Shown here: positions 45,631 to 56,928 of the stretch, one piece after another | Layout: each line of letters opens with the position of its first letter | Position numbering within the stretch: position 1 is the first letter of the stretch | Assembly (NCBI GenBank): GCA_035771175.1 | Contig: CM069613.1 | Span: 3,034,001 to 3,098,000, forward strand | Origin: Paratinospora sagittata | Taxonomy: Eukaryota; Streptophyta; Magnoliopsida; Ranunculales; Menispermaceae | Direction: 5' to 3' | DNA: 64,000 nucleotides | Translations under genes and position numbers: made by a program | The notes under the pieces: model-generated | Databases searched by the model: none | What the model was told of the DNA's origin: nothing | What the model saw: the letters and a program-made list of their open reading frames with translations, nothing else

Positions 45631-46353
45631 TATGTTTCTTGTCAAGAAAAAAAGAAAGATACTATGATTGGTGCCATGAAAGTATATTGTACTTGGCTTT
45701 GTTGCCGTTGTTGCTTAGCTATCATGTGAGTGTATATCTAAGGTGTTTGTAAGACGTTTTCATTACATTATTTTGTTTCTTGTTCACATTCAATTCTTCA
45801 ATTTAATGTTTTCCATCTTTAAATAAGCACTGTTACTTAAAAAAGAACACACCATATTTCATGTTATAATAACATGAAGATATCTTTGTGATCCATATAT
45901 AGATTCCAAATTAGATAAGAGTCATAACCAGCACCACCTCTAATTATCCACCTTATCATTGTATAAATATTATGATTCTATCCTTCCATTCGTATGTTAG
46001 CTTTTCAGTTCTAGTGATTTTATTAAATAATTTAGTTAGCTATACAAGAAAACTTATCCCATTCATTTCCTTATCTCCAAAGTCTTCAATATGATTGATC
46101 AACATAAAAATTTAGCCCACTTTTCCTCATTTGAAGAATAAAATTTCTGATGCGGGCTCCTGATGTAATACTCCTTAAGTTTATCCAGATGTTTTTCAAA
46201 CTTCATATAAAGTCTGCCAGGCTTGCTAATAGTGTGCATTGTACATTTTATCTTACAGATACAGATACTAAGATGGAGGTGGTTGGAGAGAACAATTTTT
46301 CGGAGCAAAAGGCTCATCACAGATGCCGGCGTAAGAAGAACGATAGCAGATGA
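43470..46353 (+). CDS. Unrecognised plant protein, basic/acidic, probably nuclear
   Basis: Two exons, 43470-44208 and 46259-46353 (donor GGAA|GTAAGA, acceptor TTACAG|AT), give 277 residues. The function is unknown to me. Visible features: an N-terminal region with KRPCLSDRSTAFSIDSLDLS (65-84) followed by LSLFEDE, an arginine/lysine cluster with RKRRRRG at 109-115 that should act as a nuclear localisation signal, a Ser/Gly/Arg-rich middle, an acidic patch (DEFDEEEDDGR) and a basic C-terminus (RCRRKKNDSR). The KRPCLSDR...LFEDE block looks like the conserved part of a small plant-specific family (possibly the ASG8 group, from memory and unverified). GC content in exon 1 is well above the surroundings, supporting coding. 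The intron is 2,050 bp. Confidence 0.7.
44209..46258 (+). other. Intron of the unrecognised gene
   Basis: AT-rich, with a (TA)n tract at about 45583-45625. No coding region, RNA gene or recognisable element was seen in it. Confidence 0.55.
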
Positions 46354-47447
46354 CCAGGGGACAAGGATTTGTAAGTAAAAAAACCTGTTCTGATCCCTGG
46401 AGTTGTAGCAGCAGCAGCCCTTGTATAAAATCATTCAGATGTGGCTCTACTCCTTTCCATGAGGACTGCTGGTTTACAAGTCTGTTAACTAAATTAACAT
46501 CTGAATTTGTTGTGAGATTCAAATCCCTGAACAAATGTTTTATGTCTATAATCATTTTTTTTGTGACAATTTCTTTGTCGAAAGGAAAAAAGAAATGTGT
46601 AATGTAACTGTTTTTGGGATTTGGTTGAACATTGTTATAATGTCTTTGTATCTTTCTTCATTGTTTCGATTTAAAACCCATATATCATGCTTAAAAGAGA
46701 AAGTATTTAGTTAGCTAATTTACGTATATTGTTAATCCGCAAATGTTATTCAGCAATAATGGATCCTAATAACTAAGGCTGCATTTCGTTTTTGTGTTTT
46801 ATGTAAGAAAAAATATTTATAGCAAACTTTGGTAGCTCAACGGTCTGTATTCGAATCTGAAGTCGAGAGTTTGATTTTTTCTCTTTATAAATAAGTGAGA
46901 GTTCTTCTTTTTTTAATAATAATGAGAAGTCGAGAGTTTGATTTTTTCTCTTTATAAATAAGTGAGAGTTCTTCTTTTTTTAATAATAATGAGAGCGAGA
47001 ATATGATAATTGGTTCGTTCGTTTAGTTTTCATTTAGATTTTTTATACTTTTTATTATTGTTGTGTTTTTTTTTTTAGTCTTACTAAAAGGTTTTGACTT
47101 TTTTTGGTCTCAGTATTAGTATTTTTTTATTTTATGTCACCACTCAAAATATATATATTTAATTTAACATTTAAATTATCAATAGCTATGCTTTTCTTTA
47201 ACTATTTTTATTTATGTTATTTTGATCTTTCTTAACTTTTATTATTACCTATATATGTATTCCCTAAAAATAATGGTAGGATTATTTTGAAAATACAAAA
47301 TGATAAAACGATTACAACACAAATTAAAATTTAAGTTACACCACCTTTGAATTATTATATTCTACATTAGGCAAAGCAGCGAGCGACTCGAGTTCAGTGT
47401 ACTTAATAAACGAAGAGCAAGAAGAAGAAGAAGAAGAAGAAGAAGTA
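46354..47447. other. Intergenic with a 67-bp tandem duplication; MZM1 5' UTR at right
   Basis: 3' UTR of the preceding gene, then AT-rich DNA with a tandem duplication at 46861-46994. The MZM1 leader contains a (GAA)n run of about 25 bp that ends three bases before the ATG. No other gene. Confidence 0.55.
46861..46994. repeat. Tandem duplication, two 67-bp copies
   Basis: Copies at 46861-46927 and 46928-46994 are practically identical, beginning AGTCGAGAGTTTGA and ending in AATAATAATGAGA-type sequence. Near-identity indicates a recent slippage or unequal-crossover event. Confidence 0.85.
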
Positions 47448-50184
47448 ATGGTGAGAACAGCGGAAGCTCTGAGTGCGTACAGAGCGCTGATTCGGGCGAC
47501 TCGGAAATCGTTCAAGGGAGATTCATTGATGCTCAGCGAATCGGCGGCAGAGGTGAGGAAGAAATTCGAGGAGAACCGAAACGTTACATCCGAAACCGAG
47601 ATCCAGAAACTTCTAGAAGACGCTCGCGAAGCTTCTGATTTCATCTCCAACATGATCGTTCAAGCCAGGCTCAGCCCTGCCGGTGGTTACAGTAAGTATT
47701 AACATAAATCAAATCCTAACCCCAACTTCTTCTTATTTTGATTTTTATTTTTTTGAAGATAAAATAAAACCTTGAATTTTTCCCTTTTCTTGATTCACTG
47801 AAAAAGACGACCTTTGTAGCTGATTTTTTTTTTTTTTTTTGCGTGTAATCATTTGTGGGTTGTTAGAATGGAATTGGGGGGATATGGGCAGTTGGGGGAG
47901 ATAATTTTGTGGAATTTTTCAAATATGCACAGCAACTGTTTGTTTAAATGTTTGGAAGCATTTGGGTTTTTGATTTGGGATCAATAGAGGACAAAATCAC
48001 GTGATTTTAGAAGGGATTTTCGTTTAAAAACCAATCAGGCAAGTCCCATGCCTTGCTGATTGAGCTCAACTATTTATTACCTGGCTCTTCGGATTGGTAT
48101 CTTACTCAACTTTGATTGAAGTTGAAAAGGAGGAGAAGGTTGATACGAACCCATTTCTTTGTAAACTAAAAATCATAAAATAAAGAGAAAAAGAGAGAGA
48201 AATTAGTTTACTCAAGGGAATCAAGACCTACAAAAGATCAACTTAATGATCCTATAAATATCAAAATCAATCACTTATGACCCTTCAAAAAGAAAAAAAA
48301 TCCCCACCGATAATACACCTATACATTCTCCATAAGTTGATAAAATACATTACTCCCTACGGCTACTACTCATAACCCACCCACCACACCATAGAAAAAA
48401 GTTATTACCCACAAACTAACCCATAACCTAGTTTTTAAAACTAAATAAGATCTACAAAATACAAAATAATTTATTTAATTTAAATATGAAATGTGATCGT
48501 AACAAAGGTATAGTAGAGATCAAGAGTCTGGAGGATTTCACTTAATGGGAGTTTTCAATCTAGGCTATGAACCTACCCCTGCTAATTTCATTTTTACTAA
48601 TTTGTTTTATAGGTGTTTTAACGGTATCTAAAATTTATGAGTTAGATTATGAGATTACTCAGGATAGAATGAGAATGGTGGTGGAAATGCTAAGATAAGA
48701 AAGCGATTTATGAAATAGTCTACTTGGCTTGATGGTATTTGTAGTAAAAATGATGATACTTGGTGGTTGACTTCATAAATTTTGCGAGAAGAATCTTCTT
48801 GACTTGGAAAGGCTTAATGCTGTGAATAGTAACAATGATGAGACTTGGGGATTTAATTTATAAATTTTGAGAGAATGATTTCCATGTTCGTCTTCCGGAA
48901 TTAGAGAGTATGTAACAGATTCTATTGTTTGTTTGAAATATTGGACATCGGTGTGTTGGCATGCTTAAGCATAGGTTCTGAAGTAGTGGCAAATAGATTT
49001 TTCGTTAAAAGACATTTGCGACAAGGACTGTTTGTTATCAATTTCTTTGTTACTAATTATGGATAGAGTTCACTGCTCATATTCAAGAGATGACGTTATT
49101 GACGAGGACGTGGTGTTGGGGAAATTAGAGGAAATTTTCATAAGACATTATTTAGACCAACTGTGTTTTCTTTGGCCATGTATGTAGTCTTTGAACTTCT
49201 TTGATGATGTAATCAAGAAACAGGGTTATATATAGGCATTGTGAAACACTGAAGCTAAGGATGTTGAGATGCATGGGTTTTCAAATGAGAATGTTAGTGA
49301 AGGCATAATTAGAAGGATGCATCTGAGAAAATTCATGAATAGCACCAATAGAAGAGTTGACCCTACATGTTGATGTTGGACGAGCTTGGGATCCATTCAT
49401 TGCGGGTACATATGCTTGATGGCACAAGATAGCTTCTCATTGTTAAAAGGGAAAAATAAAATAAAAATTGATTGACATAGTTGAACTTTTTTACTGAATT
49501 TCATTCAAGCTGGAGGGCTCTTTGAGAGAGAGACAGAGAGAGAGAGAGGCAGAAAATGTAGATTTACAAAAGGAAAAGATTTCAGAAAAAATTATCCAAA
49601 TAAAGTCAAGTGAAAAGATTTTTTGGACGTTCTGAGATCAAGTATCAGATGCAAAACATGGATGAAAATGAATTGTGCTAATTTACATTGGTTTTATGCT
49701 GGCTGCATCCTGGTCTTGTATTGTAGAAAATCAGGTTCTTTGTTAAGACTTAAGATGTTTGGATTACTTAAATAGTTTTAAAAGCTAGTTACTTTTTTTT
49801 ATCCATTAAGGCATAACCATGTACCTAGCATGGTCTATTTCAGCATTAGATGATTAGCCCAAAGATTTCCTTCTAAAACCCACTAGCATTATCTATTCTA
49901 AACCATTAGATGATTCATACCTGGGAAATTTTGTTCGTCTAGTTCCTGATTGTAGTCATAACTCAATTATGAATAGTCCAGGACATATGTTTCAGACTTT
50001 CAGTAATTTTCCAGATACATGTTATGTACTATGCGATCATGATCATCTGCTTGCATCAATATCTGGTGTAAATGTCCTAAGTAAGCAACTGAGCATTATA
50101 TATATCCATTCAAATATGTTACTACCGAGTGCTGCTAAGACAAAGCTTTGTATCCATTTTTCAAATCTTGTCAACTTGCAGTTC

Positions 50185-50229
<45 letters not shown>

Positions 50230-50740
50230 TCTTACATGTCTGTTTGCTGCCACCATTCCATTGGTGTATAATATGCAGGTGCAAGTAGCCACAGAAGTCA
50301 ACTAGTCATTTTAGGTGCAAAATTTACATGGAACAAATAGTTTGAAGCAAATTCACTTAACTAATAACCTATTCGGAGGGGTATCAAAATACACTTGGGA
50401 ACACTTGTGTGGGCTTGAAAACATTGTAGACATAGTATTTGTGTTGAGAAGGTTGGGCTAATATTAATAAACTGATGTTGGGAAATGGGAATCCTAGAAT
50501 TGGGAAATCCTCTTAGCCTTGAAAACAACCTGTGACATCTTCTATCTGCGTCTTTTAGTTCCATTTTACTGCTTTGCGCTTATGATATCTCTTTACTTTG
50601 TGATTATAAACAACTACTTGTGCATCTTCTTCTAACCATCACAAGCAAATTTGTGACATGCAGTTGTGAAACCCAGCAAGGAACATGCAGGAGCAACCCT
50701 CGAGATCCCTTCCGAGGAGCTTCTTCCGAAGTCCACATAA
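47448..50740 (+). CDS. MZM1: Mitochondrial zinc maintenance protein 1 (LYR-motif complex III assembly factor)
   Basis: Two exons, 47448-47691 and 50664-50740 (donor TACA|GTAAGT, acceptor ATGCAG|TT), give 106 residues. The LYR-family signature is present as [13 protein letters not shown] (10-22), followed by [20 protein letters not shown] and the MZM1-specific C-terminus [18 protein letters not shown]. In yeast and plants this matrix protein (LYRM7 relative) stabilises the Rieske Fe-S protein before its insertion into complex III and affects mitochondrial zinc. The short second exon is recognised only by homology. The intron is 2,972 bp and AT-rich, with possible degenerate retroelement sequence around 48,500-49,200. 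The start is the first ATG after a (GAA)n leader and matches the family start MVR. Confidence 0.93.
50187..50226. repeat. (TA)n microsatellite in the MZM1 intron
   Basis: About 19 TA units roughly 440 bp before MZM1 exon 2. Confidence 0.9.
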
Positions 50741-52838
50741 AGCTTAATATGGCTGGCTGCCAGGCTTTGATAATTTGAGGGAAATCAGCCATAACCCTGG
50801 TGGTTTTTTGATTGGGATGTTTTTGATCACTAATTATTTATTTTACTTTGTATTGAAGTTGTGAGGCTCTTCCTTTTTGAATTTTAATCTGTAGTCTGTT
50901 AATTTACTTGAGCCATAATCAATAATAGTTAAAATCAGATCAGCTACATAACTGTTAATGCAGCAAGTCCTTTATGAACTAATGATGTGAGTGAGATAAT
51001 GATAACCCCCTCGTATGAAATTGTACAATGAGGACAATTTCAGTCAACAAGTATGTTTTCATCTTGACTTTTAATATTCACCTAAAGGCCTTTCTTTTTT
51101 ACATTGCATTTATGCTTTCACATGTAAATTATTCCCAAGTGTTTATGCTTTGTAGTAAAATTGTAAAACATCCATGTGGGTGAAAAAAAGGGCTTTGAAG
51201 TTGCAAGTATTTGGCTTAACTCTTTAACCCTTCAATTAAAATTAAATTAGTAAGTAAACATTAATTTAGTACACAATTTTTTTAATTTAATAAAAATGAA
51301 TGTAAAGAAAAAAAAAACGAAAAAGTATACAATACATAGCCAATCATGTCATTTTGTAGAATTCTTTTTCTAAGTACAACTTTAGCCAGTGCCAACGATC
51401 GTGAAATTAGTAAGAAATTAAAGAATTCTGATACCCGCTAATCTTAAAAAGAAAAAGTACAACTTTAGCTATTTTTTGTCATTAAAAATAGACCAGAGGC
51501 CTCAAAGAGACTTAAATTGGGGGCCGACAACCTACGCATGAAGCCTATAATATACTTTGGGTAAAAGCCTTGCAAAATTCGGCACTGAGGGAGCTTATTA
51601 AAAAAATTAATGCTTGACTAACGTACTTTTTAAACATATTTTATCATTTCCCTTAAAAGGTTTTAAATATCTTCGAATCACGTGTTCATATATGATTCGA
51701 GATGATCTAACAACTCTCAAGGACAACGTTAACAAACATAGTTTGGAAAGTGTGTTCCTAAAGTATTTTCTTGTTAGTAAAGCCACGAGGCTGTGAGCAT
51801 TTTTTCAAACTCTTTTTTTTAAGGAAGCCTCTCTATGCATACATTCAAGCCTTATTTGGCACACAAGATAGGATGAGATTAGACTAAATATAGTCTAAAT
51901 CCTATATTTGGGTGTGAGGTGAGATAAGATATAAATAATCCAACTTCATCGTGTTATCCCATTCTTCTATTTTTTTTTGGTGCATTTCGTTCCTCCTCTT
52001 CTTCTTCGCGTTTTCTCTTCTCTTTCTTCCTCATTCTTCCTTCTTTAAAATAAATAAAATCCATCAACGACCGCGACTTTGCGATTGTAAAACTTAGGTT
52101 TTTCAAAATCGCAAAATCAGAAAACCCTGATTTTGCGATTTCACATAGTTTATGTTTTTTTTAATTTTTTATGTGATTTAGTTTTTGTTCCAATCTCAAA
52201 CATATCATCAAATACAAGATTACTTTAATTAATCTTATCCAATTCCATCCCATAAAGATAATTATATTCAATCTTGCGCGCATTACGAGCCCTCCTTGTA
52301 TATATGACTTGCACATATTTTTTTTTATAAATTAGATAAAATAAAATAAAAAGTTTATTTTAATAAATATATTTTTGTTTTTTAGTATGATCAGAATGGG
52401 TAAATAATAGAAACTTAGAAGTTAAAAAGGATAAAATAAAAAAGAAAAACTAAAATACCTAAAAGGTGAAAAATAGCTAAATATAAAAGTACAGTTCTAT
52501 TTATTATTATTTAAGAAAAAACCAGCACTATTATATTACAGTAGCATCCAAAAGATTAAAAAAAAAAAAAAAATTACAATAGTATAGTTATAGATCTTTA
52601 TATTATATTATAGATAGATACATTGAAAATATAATTTTATTTTATTTTATTTATTTTTATTATCAGAATTTTGAAGTCGGATGGTGTCCTTTGTGTCAAG
52701 GCTCCAACACGAAACCGAATAGAGATTAGCGAAAGAGAAGAGAAGACTCGAAACGGGTAACAGAAGAGAAACGGCGCGGTGCTGGCGCTGCATAGGGCGC
52801 TAAGAAGAGGGTTTGGATAAGCGAAAGTGCGGGGTGAG
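50741..52838. other. Intergenic between MZM1 and PRL1, with a possible MITE
   Basis: MZM1 3' UTR at left. The stretch about 51855-52295 has AT-rich subterminal words (GATAGGATGAGATT on the left; the complement of the right end has GATGGGATGGAATT) and an internal hairpin around TTTTGCGATT repeats at 52075-52140. It may be an old inverted-repeat element, but no target duplication was found. The right part is AT-rich with an A-run near 52560. No gene is visible. Confidence 0.4.
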
Positions 52839-55800
52839 ATGCCTGGGGCGATGGCGGAGTTGGAGCCAGTGGAGCCGCAGTCGCTGAAGAAGCTCAGCTT
52901 CAAATCCCTAAAACGATCTCTCGATCTCTTCTCTCCCGTTCACTCTCACTACGCACCGTCAGACCCCGAAAGGTTCTTCTTCTTCTTCTTCTCCTCTTCA
53001 GTCTCCTTTCTCTAAATTACTACTACAACATGTTTGCAAATTGCAATGCAATGGTCGAAACCCTAATTTCTACAGTTCTAAGTTTGAAACTTTTTTAATC
53101 AATCCTGCAAAGCTAGAGCTACGGATTCGAACACGCTTTCTGTCCTTTATTCTGCTCTCTTTTTTTTTTTTTTCCAGTTCAAGTGTTAATTTCGTTGTTT
53201 TTGTTCTTTTTTTTTTTTTTGCAGTAAAAAGATACGGATAAATTATAAGGTGAGTGTCATTTGTAGTTCTTCTTCTTCTTTTGTATTGGCAACAGAAAGC
53301 ATGTAAATTGGAGTCGAATTGCAGATGTAGATTACTTTGTTGTTAGGTTATTTTGTTTTTCAGGATTAGTTGCAGATATTCTTTTTCTGATTGTTTTGGT
53401 TGAATTCGATGTAAAGATGAATGCAGAGTATGGTGCTGTACAGAATTTAGCTAATCAGTCTCGTGGTCAAGTAAGTTCAGCTTCACAAGATCAAGGTCTA
53501 CAAAATCCCAGCTCTTCCGAAGTATTGGCTTTACCAGGTACTTGGAATTTTCACTTTGTCTTGCTGTTTTGGTATTGAAAAATAAATAATGATCGATTTA
53601 ATAAAGGCAACAACAACAAGTTGGTCAAGAAAATCGGTGGGGGAAACTACGCCAGGAAAACAATAAGAAAGAGAAAAGAAGAAATTTTTTATGAATTCTT
53701 CCTCAAGGCTTGGTATAATATCATCCATTATAAAATGGAAAGTCTAAACTCAATGCTAGGTCGATCCTGCCAATGCTGGGTATTGGGAGGTTTGAGACTT
53801 TTAGCGCTGCTCAAAACAAATTCTTTACGTCTGAGAAAAAAAAAAACCGACATTAGCATCTTAACAACAAGAATCTTGTAACATAGGCTCGCCTAAGTCT
53901 CATCTTGTTCCTTCCACAATGAAATGGCTGCAGCAAGCATAGGGTATTTTATGAGAAGAAAGGAAAGATTCTAAATGCTCTTTGCAACATTACAGTGGAT
54001 TGAATGTGATTGATTATTCACCATTAGCTTAGTACATGGTGAATAATTGAGCTCAAAGCGACTCAATTTAACTAACAAACCTTTTTCTAACTACCTGGGG
54101 TTGTTTATGTGAATCCACTTCCTCCACTCTGCTCTATTGTGGGATATTGTGTCACTAGTGAATATGCTTTTATTAATCCTTAAACAAGTTATTTTATTTT
54201 AGGTCATTCTCTTCCTTTATTGTTGCTGTCAATAATGTATAGCTTACTCTTTCAAATTGATGCATCCAATGGCAATCCTTAAACTTGGAATCAAATAGGG
54301 CAAGTCCAATTCAACGTGAGATTTTTTATGTTTTATTTATTTATTTATTTATTTGTGAAGTTTAAACATCATATAGAATTATGGAAAATTTTTATTTAAA
54401 TCTGGGGAGATCCATATTTCTTTCACAATATAGTAAAAAAGAATGATTTTTTATACTAAAATTATTAAGTTAGGAGTACAATTTTGAAGTAAGATTTATA
54501 ATCTCAATAGTTATTGATTCACAATATGTAAACAACAAACAATTTACGACTGAGTTTTGTGGGTTGCTTACGTAGTTATCACTTTCTTGTTCTTTTATTT
54601 TGTAATTCAATATTTGAGTTCTTTAACCTTATATGTGCCCTTTATTATCTTAATAGCGCAGCTCTTGTTATTTATTATTTTGTTTTTGGATCTGTCGATA
54701 TTGCTCTATGCAGCTAGTGAAGCTCGAGATTCAGAGAAGGGAGGAGCTCAAAATGCTCTAGTTATTGCTCCCTCATTGCAATTGAAAGGGTCGTACGTCT
54801 CTCTCCTGTCCTATATTTTTGGTGATATCTACTTGTTAGATGTAGTTGGCATTGTTGTTTGTATGTGTAAAAGTATAAACAACATTTGATTGACTCACAA
54901 TTTTGTGTTTGGCAGTAACGATTCAGGTGTTCCTTTTAAAAGCCCTGCACTTATATCTGCTCATGGTTCTGCTGAAAGGTGTTTCTCTTTCTGCTACGTT
55001 TAGGTTTTATATGATTCCCTTCTTGTGTGAGATGCAATTTATTAAATCCATCATTCATAGAGTGTTTTTATATGAAAATTAATAACGTGATTAAAGAAGG
55101 TCTAGTTATTTCATGGATGACAAGACCAAAATTAAATTTGATGACATTCTTGATCTCTCTCAGCACTTCGTCATTCATCTGCCTTGTGTCTGGTTGTTGA
55201 CCTGTGAGTAGATCAAGACAGATCAATTTAATATTATAATCAAAATAAAAAATACCATATTATTCACATCTCCATTAACCTTTTGTAAATTAATCTTATA
55301 GGTTTATTACTTAGGCACTATCAAAGGTGTTTTAATTGTTAAAAGGTTCATTATGATTGTGTTGGTGAATGCACATAACTGTATCCTCTATAGTTTTAAT
55401 GAATACCTTTTTTCTGAAAATTGTATGGTCTCATGTTTCAAATGATCGTCTTGCAAGTTTATGAACATTTTGAGATAATATCATTTCCATCCTTGAAAAG
55501 TGTATACAGAAATGGTTTTGCTGGCAAAGCAGTCCATGCCAATTCTTTCAAGATGAATGTTTTGGTTCTATTATATGTATTCTTCATATTCTTCAGTGCC
55601 AAATCGAATCACCTGTTATTTCATATGGTTTTCCAATTAGGAATTTCAAATTCATGTGCTATTATTTCTCTACGTGGACTTATTCAATCACAATTTTTAT
55701 CTTGTAACCCTTGTTAGCTGTCTAGCTTAGACCTTTCTCTGTTGTTTTGTAGGAATCTGTCAACTGCTGCTCTCATGGAAAGGATTCCAAGTAAATGGCC

Positions 55801-56883
55801 CCGGCCTGTGTGGCATGCTCCATGGAAGAACTATAGGGTATTGCTTTTTTTTTTTTTCTTTTTCTTTTTCATATTTTTATTGTTCATGATCCCAGTGAAA
55901 ATATTATTTGGTCTTAGTTGTGTTGGTAGGTTAAATCCATTCGTTAATATGTTTGGCCGTTCAACTTTATATGACAGATTAACAGTTTCACTTCATATGA
56001 CAGTAATTGTGATCTGTTAAACAAGACCTGCTTTTTCCCCCTTTCTATTCTTCTTTCGAATTTTGATTACGGAGCTGGATATTAATATACAGTACTTCAC
56101 TGCTTCTTAACATAATGGTTTTGATATTATGTGTTTATGGTGGTAATGTATGTATTCATAATTCTGTTCTTCTTTCTGATATTATTCCAAATATCTGGAT
56201 TATTAATGGTTGAGTTAGCGTCAGCTTCTGGAGAATTATGATGCCTTGGTATATATAGGATACATTCATTGAATGAATGTCTCTTAACACTTTGGTAGTA
56301 GGTGCAATATTGGTAATATGTTAGTCATGGAACGACAATTATGAGATACATCATTCTTAAAGACGGCAAATGTAGCAGCGTACCAAAAAACAAACAAGCA
56401 AATTGGTGGAACAAAAAAAATTCAAGATGAATGGGATATGCGAGCTTTAGAATGAATATAAAAATAAATATATAATACTGTTGAGCACATTTTCTTGTTA
56501 GACGACCCAACATTCATATGCACTTATTATAGCCAAATGTGACTCAACTTCTAAATTAGGTTGGATGATTTAGACATTTGGAAAACTAGAAATTATGCAT
56601 TTTTGGGCAATAGAGATAACTGTCAGTTGAAAGGCACATTCTTCAGTGTTTTTTTTTAATTGCTATCCAACATTTAGTTTTGTGGTTTCTAATGTTCTAT
56701 CTTTAACTTGTAGGTCATTAGTGGCCATTTGGGGTGGGTGAGATCGATTGCATTTGATCCTAGCAATACATGGTTTTGTACCGGCTCTGCTGATCGCACT
56801 ATAAAGGTTGTAATCTTTACACTGTGCCCTGTATAACTGCTAAATTATGTTCCTTATAATTCTATTCTATGTGAAATTATGTA

Positions 56884-56928
<45 letters not shown>

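Noticed and set aside
46830..46875. tRNA-like words TAGCTCAACGG and ATTCGAATC
   Set aside because: The spacing between the A-box-like and B-box-like words is far too short for a tRNA and no cloverleaf can be drawn; at most a tRNA-derived fragment.
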